From contig JADLZK010008434.1 in assembly GCA_015847255.1 (NCBI GenBank), positions 35,869 through 99,868 of the forward strand: a stretch of DNA of 64,000 bases, read 5' to 3'. Shown here piece by piece: positions 1 to 11,940 of this stretch. This DNA is from Hyparrhenia diplandra (taxonomy: Eukaryota > Streptophyta > Magnoliopsida > Poales > Poaceae). Position 1 is the stretch's first letter. Each line of letters starts with the position of its first letter. The position numbers and the translations under genes are program-made. The notes under the pieces are model-generated. The model ran no database searches and had not been told where the DNA came from. It saw only the letters and a list, made by a program, of their open reading frames with translations.

Positions 1-44
1 GTGGAAGCGGCCCTCAACCTCCCACGTCGACACCATGGAGGCTC

Positions 45-420
45 TTGGCATCACGCCGAGCTCGACCCGAGCCCTCCACGGACCCCATCCACGGGGTAGT
101 GCCTGGGAAGCGGGAGGCGTTTCCCTTCGGTCGGATCGACCTCCCCGTCACTTTCGGCGACCCAAGCAACTTTTCGCAAGGAAGTGCTCACCTTCGAGGT
201 ACTCCCGTACAAGAGCGCTTACCATGCCTTGTTGGGGCGGCCGTGCTACGCGAGAAGTTCATGGCGTTCCCAACTACATGTACCTCAAGCTCAAGATCCG
301 GGCGAAGGGCGTGATCACCGTCAACTCCACCTTCGAGCGCCTTCAACTACGACAAAGGAGGTCGTGCGATGACGCCGACGCCCTCATCGAGCCGGAGAAA
401 CTCATCCCCGAGATGCTAGC
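45..420 (+). pseudogene. gypsy aspartic protease C-terminal half
   Basis: Pieces of the gypsy protease and protease-RT linker are readable in alternating frames: HGVVPGK and FPFGRIDLPVTFG near 75-165, then LTFEVLPYKSAYHALLGRP at about 184-243, then the YLKLK and GVITV region near 281-330. The linker is cut by at least three frame changes. The catalytic D-S/T-G lies upstream of the window. It would process the Gag-Pol polyprotein. The fragment is too broken to be made. Confidence 0.7.
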
Positions 421-656
421 ATGGGTGCGTGCAGAGGACTCCGCCGAAGCCGGGAAGAAGGCCGCGAGCGCGTCCCGAAGAAGGTGGCGAGCTCTTCCGT
501 TGAGCTCGAGAAGGCGGTGGGATCCTTCGAGCCGGACGAGGACGCCAAGACGATGAAGGTCGACGAGGGAGGGCGCACCGCTCGCACGGTGCCGAGCCTC
601 TCCCTGGGGAAAGCGAGCTCGTCGACTTCCTCCGCGCCGAACCTCGACGTATTCGC

Positions 657-1310
657 GTGGAGTCCTCGCACATGCCCGGCATGCCGAGGGAAGTCGCCGA
701 GCACTCCTTAAACATCAAGCCCGGCTCGGCCGGTGAAGCAGCGGCTCCGACGTTTCGACGACGGCAGCGGCGTGCAATCGCCGAGGAAATAGATAAGCTC
801 TTAGCGGCGGGCTTTGTTAAGGAGGTGTATCATCCCGAGTGGATAGCCAACCCTGTTCTAGTTAAGAAGAAGAATGGGAAATGGAGAATGTGTGTTGATT
901 ATACGAGTCTCAACAAGGCGTGCCCAAAGGATCCGTTCCCTTTGACGCGCATCGACCAAATCGTTGACTCCACCTCCGGGTGCGAGACACTCGTTTTCTT
1001 GACGCATACTCGGCTATCATCAAATCGCGATGAACGAGCTCGATCAGCTCGCCACCTCCTTCATCACTCCCCTTCGGCGCGTTTGCTACGTAACTATGCC
1101 TTCGGGCTAAAAACGGCGCCGCCACTTTTCGAGGTGCGTGCGAAAGTCTTCAAAGAGCTTCTCGGAAAGCGCGTGGAGGCATACGTCGATGACATCGTAG
1201 TCAAGTCGAAGCGCACGGGAGAACTCATCCCGACCTCAAAGAAGTCTTCAGCAAGCTTCGTGAGTTCGGGGTAAAACTCAACCCCGAAAAATGCGTGTTC
1301 GGAGTCCCCG
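657..1310 (+). pseudogene. gypsy reverse transcriptase
   Basis: The frame opening at 657 gives the standard RT entry: FRRRQRRAIAEEIDKLLAAG, then PVLVKKKNGKWRMCVDYTSL with the usual KACPKDPFPL. After a frame disturbance at 1000-1040 it resumes as PFGLKTAP-like sequence and the catalytic YVDD at 1182-1193, followed by DIVVKSK. The break reads as two short G runs (GG to G and GGG to GG in the D-A-Y-S-G-Y-H-Q motif), because restoring them gives the family consensus. The conserved motifs show an RT; the frameshifts make this copy defective as read. Confidence 0.88.
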
Positions 1311-1439
1311 AGGAAAGCTCCCGGCTTCATCGTGTCCGAGCGCGGCATCGAGGCCAACCCCGAGAAAATCGAGGCCATCCGCAACATGGGCCCCATCAAG
1401 AACGACAAGAGCGTGCGGGCTTACGGGTGCTTGGCCGCC

Positions 1440-2420
1440 CCTTAGCGTCATTTCATTGCTCGGGCTAGGCGAACGAAGCCTCCCGCCCACAAGCTCCTAA
1501 AGAAGTCGAACGGCCGCTGGACGGCCGAGGCCCGATTCGCGCCGACTCTCCGAAAGAGCTCTTGACTGAACCCGCCCATACTCACTCCCGCCCAAGCCGG
1601 GCGAACCAATCTTGTTGTACATCGCGGCCACTTCGCGGTGGTGAGCACGGTCCCGTAGTCGAAAGGAAGGAAGAAGGTCACGCACCCGTGTGCAACGACC
1701 GGTCTACTTCGGCCAAGTCCTTTCCGACACGAAGACGCGATACCCCAGCTCCGAGGCCGCGCCACGCGCTCCCTCGATCACACGCCGCAAGCTACGACAC
1801 TACTTTGACGCCCACCCGATCACCGTCGTCTCCCAAATTTCCGCCGGCGAGATCATCCGCAGCCCCGAGGCCACGGACGCATCGCCAAATGGGGGAGTCG
1901 AGCTCATGGGGTGGGACATCTCATACGCCCGAGGGACGCCATCAAATCTCAGTCCTCCCCGACTTTGTGGCGCATGGACCGAGACATTTCGTTGCCACCA
2001 AGACCAAGACGTCGAGTCTTTGGACACTCTACTCGACGGCCCCCGTGAAGAAATACGGCCGGAGCGGGCCCGGTCTTCGTCTCACCACGCAACGTGCGCA
2101 TGAGGTACTCAATCCGCCTTCACTTTACCGCCTCCAACAACATTGCCAGTATGAGGCTTTGGTGAACGGTATGCGCGCGTCGCCGTCGAGCTCGGCATCA
2201 AGCCGCCTCGAGATCGTGGAGATTCCAAGCTCATCGCGGACCAAGCCACAAAGGAAGCAGATCTGCGTCCCCAAGGATGATTGCGTACTCCGCCCAAAGT
2301 ACGAGCTCGAAGAACGCCCGGCGGGCTCGAATTCAAACACATCCGTCGCCAAGACAATGGCGACGCCGGCGTCCTCGCCAAGCTCGCTTCCGATCGACTC
2401 GAGTCCCGCCCGCCGTGTTA
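1440..2420 (+). pseudogene. gypsy RNase H plus archaeal-type second RNase H
   Basis: Two successive nuclease regions can be followed across frames. The first carries PVYFGQVLSDTKTRYP (about 1694-1745) and RRKLRHYFDAHPITVVSQ (about 1786-1840), then VELMGWDISYA (about 1898-1928), the usual RT-linked RNase H. The second has LYFDGS-like sequence near 2015, an ASNN-type motif near 2135, YEALVNGMR at 2150-2176 and GDSKLIADQ near 2218-2246, typical of the archaeal-like RNase H acquired by Tat elements. It would degrade the RNA strand of the RNA-DNA hybrid. Many frame changes are present. Confidence 0.72.
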
Positions 2421-2639
2421 AGACGACCGATGCGTACCTTCCGTCCGGCCGAAGGGAAGCCTCGAACCAGCGCGACGGACCGTCGGGGACTCCGTTTGTG
2501 CCCTCTCCCACCAAGGTCGAGGACTACCGAGCTCGAGCCGCCGATGGAGATCAACTCGGAGGTCAACCTCGTCGGCTCCGGGGTCCTTGCGACTCGGAGC
2601 ATGAAGCCCGAGGCCCGACCGGGCGGCTCCCGTCTTAGC

Positions 2640-3850
2640 ATGGCTACGGGACGACAAGCCCCCCGTGGAGAAGGAAGAAGCCAGCGCATCGCCCGTCGGG
2701 CCAAGTCCTATGTCGTCATCGGGCGCGAGCTCTACGGAAGGCGCGTGGGGGTGCTCCAACGCTGTGTCACCTTTGAGGAAGGGCACGAGCTCATCGGAGA
2801 GATCCACGCCGGCGAATGTGGACACCACGTGGCTCCACGAGCTCACGGTGGGCAAGGCGTTCCGCCAAGGCTTCTATTGGCCGACCGCCCGTCGCCGACG
2901 CCAATCGAGATCGGCGCCGATGCGAGGGATGCCAATTTTTTCGCTAAGCAAACGCACCTCCCGGGCGGGCTCTCCAAACGATCCCCATCACCCGGCCCTT
3001 CGCGGGGGTGCAGGGGGCTCGACATGGTCGGTCCCTTCACAAGGTCGCCTCGGGGCTTCACTCACCTCCCTCGTCGCCATCGACAAGTTCACCAAGTGGA
3101 TCGGTGATGCCCATCTCGCAAGACGAGATCGCAAGAGAGCGGTCAAATTCTTCGACGGCATAATCCACCGGCCGCATCGAACTCGATCATCACCGACAAT
3201 CCGGCACCAACTTCACGAGCGGATCTTCCTCGACCGGGTGTGATGACTACAACATCCGGGTGGATCGGGCTTCCGTCGACCATCCGAAGACGAACGGGCA
3301 AGTCGAGCGCGCCAACGGTTTAATTTTGCGGGGACTAAAGCCACGATCTTCAAAAGGTCGTGGAGAAGTTCGAGGAGGGCGATGGCTCGCCGAGCTCCCC
3401 GCGGTCATATGGAGCCTCGGGACTGCTCCAAGCGAGCCACGGGACGGACCCCCTTCTTCCTCGTCTTGGCTCCGGGGCCGTGCTCCCCCACCGACCTTGA
3501 CTACGGCGGCCGCGAGTCCAAGCCTACAACGACGGCCGGCAACCAGACCTCACTCGAAGACGCCGAGACCAGCTCGAAGAGGCCGTGAGGTCGCTATCGC
3601 GCATTCGGCCAAGTACCAAGCAATCGATGCGCCGCTACCATGACCACCACATCCGAGGGCGGGCCTTGAAGTCGGTGACCAAGTCTGCGGGCGAGTCTGA
3701 GCACGAAGGAGAAGCACAAGCTCGGCCCCCCAGGAAGGACCGTTCACCATCGCCCGAGTCCTCCGCCCGGGCTCGCACAAGATCCGGGACTCCCGCGGTC
3801 GTGAGCTCGCCAACTCGTGGAACATCGAACGCCTACGCCGCTTTTACCCT
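2640..3850 (+). pseudogene. gypsy integrase
   Basis: Broken integrase core. GLDMVGPFTRSPRGFTHL (about 3016-3070) carries the first catalytic Asp, followed by VAIDKFTKWI (about 3073-3102). The second Asp is in the TDN motif near 3196, after which the frame shifts before a TNFTS-like stretch. The Glu region reads HPKTNGQVERANGLI (about 3280-3324). Downstream PAVIWSLGTAPS and GRTPFFLV (about 3397-3465) match the usual C-terminal pol region. The Zn-binding N-terminal HHCC module is not clear. It would insert the cDNA into host DNA. Confidence 0.8.
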
Positions 3851-3859
3851 TAGATGCAT

Positions 3860-4320
3860 TTTGTAAATGTCATACATGCGAATTCGAATAATAATGACAC
3901 ACCTCGATGCGAAAAGTCGTGCAAGCATTCGATTTCGCCGCGGCCGTTAAGCAATGGCCGCCCTTTACCTCAAAGCAAGGCCCGCCTTTGCTCGGGGCTC
4001 TGGGGGGCGGGGCGCACACCCCGCCTTTTTACGAACTCTTTTTCCCAAAAACACGAGCACTTTCGAGGAAGAGCTCGACCAGCTCGACCGCACTCATTAT
4101 CCGTCTTACCAAGAGCGTCGAGTCCGGCAAGTTAGAAGGATCTGAGCAACATCCTCGGCGAGGTCCAACGCGCCGCCCAACGAGCTCTAAGCGCCCCGCG
4201 CCAACGAGTAAAGGGCCCGTTACCTCAATCGATAAGATGTAAACTCGAAAACCTATGAACTAGTCGGAAGCACAATCACGGGAAAGACGAAATGAGTAAT
4301 TCATAACTTAAATAGCTTGT
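3860..4320. other. spacer between pol and antisense gene
   Basis: No gene seen. A GC-rich inverted stretch, GGGGGGCGGGGCGCACACCCCGCC-like, lies near 4003-4027. AT content rises at 4240-4335, which may mark the 3' end of the antisense gene. Confidence 0.4.
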
Positions 4321-4334
4321 TATTTTTTACACTT

Positions 4335-7300
4335 TGCCCCGAGCTCGGGACTCACGTTCAAGACAAAAGCGGCGCCTCAAGCTAACTACTCTGCAGCTCA
4401 CTCCTCGTCGTCGGGGCGAATCCGTCTCCACCTACGCGCCGCCGGCGGTAGGCTCGAACACCTCGAGCTCCTCGACGGCGAGCCGGAAGAGCTTCCGTGC
4501 GGCTTCTCCCGAACGGGCCTCCGCGGTGGCGACGATGTCTTCCACCGACGCCCTCGGTCGGCTCGGGGCCCCTTGCCCACTATCTTGGTCGAGGTCCGCA
4601 TCTCGGGATAGTGGGCGAGGACCACGGCCGGCGCCTTGTGGACGACATGGCGAGCATTGTCCTCACCACGGCCGGGCGCGAAGCACTCTGCAGGCGCCGG
4701 CCCTTCCACCTCCCTCAACTCCAAGGGCCTCGCCAAATGCCCTCGACGCCGAGCACAAGGTTGGTGTGCTCGTGCTCGCCTTCTACGCCCGCGGTCTTGG
4801 CCTTCGTCGCCCGCTCCCGGGAGACCCGAGGCCTCGGCTTCCCTAGACCGGGGTTCCTACGCTTCAAGAGACAGTTCTCGCACGGCCACGAGGTCACGCA
4901 AGCGTCCGCTCATCGAAGGTCCTTCTCCTTCGCTCCGGCCACAGCCGGGTATGCGTCGCGAGGACTCCGTGGCGGCGGGGGACTGGTCTTTTCCCTCAAG
5001 CTCCCGAGCCAGCCCCACCGACTTCTTCTTCTCAGCTGCGGGGAAACGAACAAATCAAACTCATGAGATCAAAAGGGGAAAAAGGGGGGCTCACATGCCA
5101 ACGCCCGATAAAGCTCCTCCCGCTCCTCCCACAAAGCGAGATTCTTGGCATCGAGCCGAATTCTCTCGGCCTCTGAGCGCCAAACAAAATCGACCCGCCG
5201 GCGGCTTCGTGGTCGTAAACTAAAAATACCCACCTATCACCCTAAGCACTCAAAGGAAAAGAAGGGTGACAATGAGTTTGGAAAGTAGCGCTTACCTTCC
5301 GGCTTGGCCAGCGGTCTTGGAGCGCCTTCCCTTAGCGTCGCGCTCCCTCTCCAAAGATCGAGCTCGACGCTCCCGCTACTGAACGTTCGAGCTCCTTGTC
5401 CTCCAAAGCTCGGAGGTCGCCGAGCTCCTTCCGCATGAGCTCACGCCGGTTGCGGCCCCGAGGAACGAGCTCCTCCTCGTGCTTCACCGCCACCGGGTTC
5501 GCCCGCGCGGACTTCGCCCGCGACCTCCTCCCGAGCCTGGCGGCGGCATGCTCGCGGACCTCGCGGATGTGCTCCGCGACGTCGTCAATGCCGGCCGGAG
5601 CCGGGCCATGGGCGCGGCGGACACTTGGCTGAGCCCCGCTGCGCGTGGGACCAGGGCCACGCCCGGCCGCCCCAAGAGACCCCCAATCTCGGTTCCGGCC
5701 TCCACCACGCGGTTGAAGCCGACCACCGCATCCCGCAAATCCTATGAAAAACGAGTCAACGTCAAGAGCTCAAAATTGGACAAAGGGCGAACGCGAGCGA
5801 GTCCTTACCCCGATGATGTGGTGGAGGCATGTCGGCCCCCTCTCCGTGGGAAGTGGCGGCACCTCTGCGCGGGCGTTTAACGGGCGACGCCGTCCGCCGA
5901 CCACAACGAGAAGGACGCCACGGCGGGCTCAGAGCCCGCCTTCCACCGAGGTCTCCGGGCGTCCCCGGCCCGACGATGCGGCGCGGATCCGGTCGGGCGT
6001 GTTCGAAGGGTCAACCACGCGCCGAGCGGCGACCTTTGCGCGCGCCGACGGCGGGATAGGCTGGTGGATGTCCACCACGGTGACGGGGCGGGCAGCGCAC
6101 CGGGACCCTCCGTTAACGCCGAGTCTCCCCGACGGGCTCATCGACGACCACGCCGCCGCTTCGTTTCTTCGAGCTCCCCCTCCTCGCGGTCTCCACGCCG
6201 AGCCGTCCCGCGATCGCGCCGCTAACGCCGCATCTCCGGCGCTCTTCGCCCTCGCGGTCCCCACGACGGGTTCGTCCAACGACGGCGTCCCCGCGCCACA
6301 TCTTGGGCGCCTCTTCACGCCTCACGGCCGGGCGAGGACTCGCCCTCACCGGCGATCCGCGCCGCCCGGACGCATCGACCCCATCTCTCCCCGGTGAGCC
6401 GACGGGTGTCCGGTCCGAGGGACATCCTCGCGCTCCTCCATTCCTGGGAGCCGTGGTTGATCACCTCAGCTCCACCCGCACCTGCGCGATGGGAGCAGTC
6501 CTCGGCGCGAGGTCCTCGAGCCGCGGAAGCGGCGGATCGGGCCCGACGCCATCGCCCGAGTCACCGGAACGGAGCTCGACGACGACGCCACGCACCCCCG
6601 CGGACCCCGGCCCGGCTCCGTCCCTCCCGAGGGCCCCGAGGAGCGACCACCGAAGGGCCCCGCACGATGGGAGGAGGAGGGTCGACCGCCGAGCTCGACG
6701 TCGTAGTCGCCCGGAGCCGCTTGAAGGGATTAGGAGCTCCCAAGGGTTTGACTTTTTCGCCCCGCAAAGAATGGAAAGAAGGCCGAGGTTAGCACCGAGA
6801 AAAAGAAAAGCCCGATGACGACGAACCACGCCGCCCAAAGGCGACGGGCTCGAGCACTTACCCGATGACCACGCGCCTCCGCCGTTTTCTTCTCTCCTCC
6901 GCCACACGTGCTCGCCGCCACCCTCTTCCTCCGACCTCGGCCCTGAAGGAGGGCCACCCGAGCACGCTGCGGCGGATCGCCGAGGTCGTTGGGGCCACCC
7001 AGACGACGACGCCGCACGCTCCTCCTCGACGAACGGACCCGCTGAGCCCTTGGGTCTCCGGCGGCACGACGTCGTCGACCTCCCCGCGGGCTCGCTCTCC
7101 TCCGACGACTCAAGGCCGGCAGCGACGGCTTGGCCGCGGTCGCGCCGGGCGGAACGCACTTGGAAGCGACGGGCCTCGCCGGTGGGAGATGGGGCTCGAG
7201 GTACACCGATCCGATCTACGAAATCAAAAGAAATTAACTCTCCATACCGACGAGATCGACCCAATCATCGACAAACGAGGAAAAGAGCTCACCGGCCTCC

Positions 7301-8183
7301 GTGTCGACTCGTCGGGCAACGCCATCGGTATGTCGTTCGGGTCGGCCGGGATTTTGAAGGGCTTCCCGGTCCCCCCGCGAACGATGAACTCCACCTCGTC
7401 GGCCGAAAGCGGCGTGGCGGTCACCGTGCCTTCGAAGGGCTTCTTCTCCTCGACCATCTCCCAGATGCGGAGAACTCTCCGCCTCAAGGGGGACAACTCC
7501 GTGCCCTAGGGCCCAGGCGTAGAGGAGAGGCTCCGTGAGATTGCCGCGCCGAGGAGCTCCACCTTTCGGGCGACGTCCTTGACCTGGTGCCGCAGGTTGG
7601 GATGGGGGTCTCCCTCCCACGCCTTGTCGAAGTCGAGGAAGACCCCCGCCGGTGAACTCGCGGGAGGGGATGCTCCTCGTCGTTCTTCAAAGTAAAACCA
7701 TTCGTCTCTCCCACCCTGTTCGACGAGTGAGAGACGAAGGTAGGGTACTTCTCCTTCACGCCAGGCGGGGCTGCAAAGACAATGCGGCCTATGGGGGACG
7801 GCCTCCTTCAAGCCGTCGGAGCCAGGCGTGACCTTCGCGTGGAAGAAGTGTTTGAACAGCTCCCGGGGTCGGGCGCGATCCCGAGCCATCCCTCGCATAG
7901 GACGGTGAAGGCCGAGATGTGGAGGATCCCGTTGGGGTTGAGGTGTTGGAGCTCGGCGCCCAAGACGCGAGCAGCGACGAGGAAGAAGTCGGACGCCGGG
8001 ACACCCAGCCCCCGGTCGTGGAAGGAGGCGAAGAAGACGATGTAGCCTCCCGGAGGATCGGGGAGGCGGCGCCGACGGCGGCACGATCCACTCCCCGCGC
8101 CCGTCGCCGGCGGGGAGGCCACCGAGCGCCACGCGCTCCGGCAGCATGTCCTCGCCGACCCCGGACGGCGACCACGAGCCCAT
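4335..8183 (-). pseudogene. antisense extra gene of Tat element (PF04195-like)
   Basis: Runs against pol. ATG at 8183-8181 begins MGSWSPSGVGEDMLPE; frames then alternate. The recognisable core is at about 8055-7830: FFASFHDRGLGVPASDFFL followed by LNPNGILHISAF, the signature of the Pfam 'putative gypsy type transposon' family. Further along are FKHFFHAKVTPG (near 7850-7820) and FLDFDKAWEGDPHPNLR (near 7645-7590). A low-complexity coiled/charged tail follows toward 4335, with stops and frame changes. Function of the family is unknown. The same family is at 58904-63080, so the call rests on two copies. Introns are likely but could not be placed. Confidence 0.6.
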
Positions 8184-8351
8184 GAATTCCCTCCTAACCC
8201 GACGGCGACGCCGGGGAACCACGAGGAGTTTCTTTCTCTCTCTTTCTCTCTCACGCGGCAGCGATGGCGGATTGAGATCTAGGGCCGGAAGATGAGGGAA
8301 GGTGAGGCGCGGAAAGGAAAGTGAAGGGGAAAACCCCGAATCTCCCTCCCC

Positions 8352-8358
8352 ATTTATA
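8352..8358 (-). promoter_or_regulatory. TATA box of antisense gene
   Basis: The minus strand reads TATAAAT, about 170 nt upstream of the ATG at 8183, followed by a purine/pyrimidine-rich leader with GAGA repeats near 8240-8255. Position and spacing fit a plant core promoter. Confidence 0.5.
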
Positions 8359-9217
8359 AGATGAGCTCGGGCGGACTCATCGGCGCGGGCGGCCTGTGGT
8401 GGCCCACCACTTCCACCTGAACCCCTCCGCACCCTCCGGCGCGCGCCGCGTGGCTTAAACGGAAGGCTAAACGCCACAAGAACAAGAACGGCCGTCCCAA
8501 CGGTAACTTTTTAACGGTAACTTTTCCCAACGGCTTTTTTACCCGCAGCGAGAAGTCCAAATGAGCTCGCCAACGGTCGTATCCCCCGACGCGCTCACCA
8601 CAACGACGAGCTCACGACAAACCGAACTCCAGTTCGAAGGTCGGCTCCCATGAGCTCGACACCCGGAGACACCCCGAGCAAGGAGCGCAACGGAGGAGCG
8701 GTGTCGACGGCCCACTCCCGAACGCCCCTGGGGGGCTCGGGGGGCTCCATCCAAGTCGCGCTTGAGTCGCCGGCGATCGTGAACGGCCTCTGGTCATCCT
8801 CCTCGACGAGGAGGCACGAGCCGCCGAGGATCTTACGAGACCCCGGTGGTGGATCAGAGGACGGGTCTCTGGAATATGAGGTTGGCCCACAAGCTGGCCC
8901 GACGAACGGGCTCGCCCCGAACGCGAGCTCGGACCTCACTCAGGCAAATTCGCTTTAAAGTTCGCAAGAGCACTTCGACTTCGGCCTACGCGGTAAAGTC
9001 GGGTTCAAGCTACCGCCCTCCCTAAAGGGACCCGAAAGGCACACCACGGCACGAGCACTCGCAAAATAAGCCTCCGCGAGGACCGTGCATCCTCCCCGCA
9101 GCCTCGGGGGCTACACCCGCGGCGCCGCCAAGGCTGCACCTCGATGAGAATATCCGGTCCCTAACCCGATAACGGCGACACGAGACACATGGCGTCGCGA
9201 GGGTCCGCCCCCTCCGC

Positions 9218-9232
9218 GCGCTCGGGGGCTAC
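9218..9232 (+). other. polypurine tract
   Basis: CGCGCTCGGGGGCTAC-type sequence directly before the LTR, the standard plus-strand primer site of this gypsy group. Confidence 0.6.
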
Positions 9233-10425
9233 TGTGGGACACAGATACTCCGGACTAAGTCAACCATCCTAACCCGACCTTAACAAAGCGTTAATAAGAG
9301 GGACGCCACCCACGAGAACATCCGGAACCCGACGGGGACGTTCCGCCCGCCGAGCGAACTCGGGGACGCTAGGATCCAAGAACGAGCTCGAGTTCGTCCC
9401 GAGGAAAGTTCCGCCTCGAACGAGCTCCCGGGAACGCGGGGATGCGGCAGCCCGCCCCGGGCAACGAGCTCCTTTCCGTCTCGAACGAGCCCCGAACACC
9501 AAATCCAAAAACGACGGGAGAATCCGGGACGCAATGATTAGGATCCAAAGATCATAGCTACGCTGCCGCGCCACGTCACGACCGGATTTCCGATGCCGCG
9601 AGATCGTCGACGGCACGCGTGGCGTGGGGGCTGTCAGACCACGCCAAGTGACGACAAGCACAAGAGACAACCGCTACGCGACAAGAATGACCTCGACGGA
9701 CGAAGTCAAGTTCTACATCGAGCTCTCCGGCCACACATTTTCCTGTGACTCCAAGTATGAGCATTTAAATGGCCGGCGGCGCCTCCATGATCTCGCTTCA
9801 GGCACCGGGCGCTGCGTGCACGGGCGGGGACGCAAGAAGTCACGGCGGCCGGGGATGAGCTCATTGTCCCTTCTACACCGACCGACGAGCTCCGAGCCGT
9901 CGCCCGCGGCGTATGACTACGTATCGGGATACGGAGCCGCCCCTATTCTACTCTACGGTGACCGGCGAGCGTGCCTGGAAGTAAGGCGGCCGGCCGTGGC
10001 GCTACAAGACGCGTGCAGCCCGCGTGCCCGACATTGTGGGAACTTTTCCTCTTCACCCCCAAACTTGTATTCCTTCTATCCCTAAGGCCCTCCCGCTCGG
10101 TGACCCCTTGTGAGCTCCCTTACGACTATAAAAGGGAGGGTTCGGCCACCAGGAGAGGGCAAGCTCTCTTGCACACGTAAAGCACACACACACATCGCTC
10201 GGTTCCACTCATCACATTGAGACTTGGGAGCTCATCTCCCTCTCTCGCCAGCTTGTATTCGCCCCGATACGAGCACTTTGAGCTCTGATAGTGCCACACA
10301 CTGGACTAGGGTGCTCGATAGCCCCGAACCAGTCTAAATCACCGTGTCATTGTTCTTGAGCTAGGCCATCGAAGCACGCATTAGCCAGGTCGGTTCTGAC
10401 GTGACCGTGGTATACGACCACGACA
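9233..10425 (+). repeat. 3' LTR of the Tat-lineage element
   Basis: Starts TGTGGGAC right after the polypurine tract and ends ACCACGACA, so it has TG..CA ends with a short imperfect inverted repeat. Length 1193 bp is normal for the group. A TATAAAA box is at 10127-10133 in a GC-rich U3, placing the RNA start near 10160. It is followed by AGAAG (10426-10430), the expected 5-bp target duplication. Confidence 0.82.
10127..10133 (+). promoter_or_regulatory. LTR TATA box
   Basis: TATAAAA within U3, about two thirds into the LTR, followed by GGGAGGG and then the R region. Confidence 0.65.
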
Positions 10426-10750
10426 AGAAGGGACTGAGGCTGAGTATTAAAGAAACTTTGATAAGTTTGATGCGAGTCTTGCTGAGGCATGTGATCAACA
10501 GTGGGAGGATCGTGCATAAGTGAGAGACTAAGAGCATGACTACTCACATTTTGTTCTTGAATAGGTTGTGATGCTTGTTTGCCTATGTTATTGTCGATGT
10601 CTTCCTGCGCAATGCTCTGAGAATTTTGAAAATCAGCATTAGCTGCATAGTGGACCTGTCAAACTATCCAACTTTTTATTATTGAACCTTTTATCATTCC
10701 TAGCCTTCCATACGTACCATAAATAAACTGAAGAAGAATGTCGATTAGCA
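10426..10750 (-). pseudogene. L1-type LINE ORF2 fragment
   Basis: Minus-strand reading gives WYVWKARNDKRFNNKK near 10720-10670, then after a frame change VHYAANADFQNSQ and a Gln/Ser/Pro-rich linker ending in NTQPQSLL at about 10430. The W-x-x-WKARN-D motif and following linker are typical of the region before the RNase H domain in plant L1 elements. The gypsy element above inserted into it at 10425. The protein part kept is short, so family assignment is by motif only. Confidence 0.5.
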
Positions 10751-11580
10751 TTTCCTTGCTTTTACCTGAGACGTACGATCGATAGATTCGTCATGGCACG
10801 GGTGATCTGCAAATTTCAGGCCATGTGCTTCATTCATGATTGGACGATTCACGAGTGCAACCTTCGATCCATCAGTGTGGGACAACAAAGGCCACTGGGC
10901 TAGCTGACTGCGTACTAGGAGTACAGTACTCCTTAAGCTACGTAGTAGGCCGGTTTGTCGCCATGAATGTCTACCTTACAGTCGTCACATGCTTGTGTGG
11001 ATCAAGATATTTTGATGATATATAGTGAAATGTCAGCCACCAACTCTACCAAACAAGAGTCCGTACCACAACACACATGCGTCAATGTGCTCCCGCAAAT
11101 GTTTCTCCCCTCTCGTCATCTCTAATATTTTTGAAGAACATACAATGCTAGCTCTTGAGCCATTTTTTTTTATCTCAGCTCTTGAGCCATTTTTACTACC
11201 ATGAACTGTGTGACTCTCGATCAGAACATGAATTTCCTGCTGCTTGACTTGTTTATCTTTTCCACTTTCAAGTTCCCAGCGCGACTCCTCTCGTTTAAAA
11301 ACAATAACCGTTTCAAAAAGCGCGACTCCAATCCTCATGATATGACAACACCGTTTCAAGCAGAACAGAGAAAAAAAATATACTACAAAGATTTTGTTCT
11401 GCTTGAAACAGTCCTACCAGAATGTGCCCTGTTTGACTAAACCAATTGTGGTTTAGTAAGCATTGAGGACAATAGATTGCATCCCTGGAGCTAAAGTATA
11501 GGTAGCCTTTGAACAATCTGTTGTGGGCGAAGTTGTTGGTGCTAACAAAAAAAAAGGCACTTACCACATTGTCTCGTGCT
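10751..11580. other. non-coding, no gene recognised
   Basis: Small open frames only. A short direct repeat, AGCTCTTGAGCCATTTTT, occurs at 11149-11166 and again at 11178-11194. The segment 11505-11575 resembles 37437-37515 (see findings). Confidence 0.4.
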
Positions 11581-11589
11581 GGACTACAA

Positions 11590-11770
11590 CGGAAGCCGAG
11601 CCCAGACGTCTCGGTGCCAACAATGGTTATGGGCCCACACCACACTTGTGCCGCGTGAACCTGCAACATACTTCGCGTCGGAGTACGCATTGTTGGCAAG
11701 GCGTCGCTCAAGTCGGATGTGTTCAGCTTCAGCGTGGTCGTGCTAGAGCTCATCACCGGCCAAACGCATC
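11590..11770 (+). pseudogene. receptor-like kinase fragment (kinase subdomains VIII-IX)
   Basis: YFASEYAL (about 11669-11692) corresponds to the APE motif region of the activation segment. After a one-frame change come GKASLKSDVFSF (about 11692-11727) and VVVLELITGQT to 11766. The SDVFSF..VVLELITG string is diagnostic for plant receptor-like kinases, the nearest match by eye being the cysteine-rich (DUF26) group. No N-terminal kinase lobe, membrane segment or ectodomain is nearby, so this is a stranded fragment, possibly carried by a transposon. Confidence 0.62.
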
Positions 11771-11940
11771 TAGTAGATTGACAAGGGGGAAGAAAAGAAA
11801 TGGTATTGAGAATCGTTGTGGACTTATGATAATTGTTGTGGACTTATGGGACATGGATATAGGATATATAGATCAATCCAATGCCGACAGGATGGATGAC
11901 ACTCCTCCGTGTCTAAACTTTTTTTTTTTTTTTTGTCAAT

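Larger units (their letters stand above)
1..10425 (+). mobile_element. Tat-lineage Ty3/gypsy LTR retrotransposon, 5' part outside window
   Basis: The order protease, RT, RNase H, second RNase H, integrase, spacer, antisense gene, polypurine tract, LTR reads left to right. The second, archaeal-type RNase H and the reverse-oriented extra gene are known marks of the Tat lineage (Grande, RIRE2 and relatives). Gag and the 5' LTR lie left of the window. Every pol domain is broken by frameshifts, so the copy is not autonomous as read. The element is very GC-rich, so long open frames in all six frames are shadows. It is inserted in a LINE remnant; the 5-bp direct repeat AGAAG should follow the right LTR (10426-10430), but its left partner is outside the window. 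Confidence 0.85.

Noticed and set aside
402..8477. Long open frames on both strands in the first gypsy element (e.g. 1562-2638 plus, 6461-7264 minus)
   Set aside because: GC content is so high that stops are rare in all frames; translations are Arg/Pro/Ala-rich and do not extend the recognised domains.
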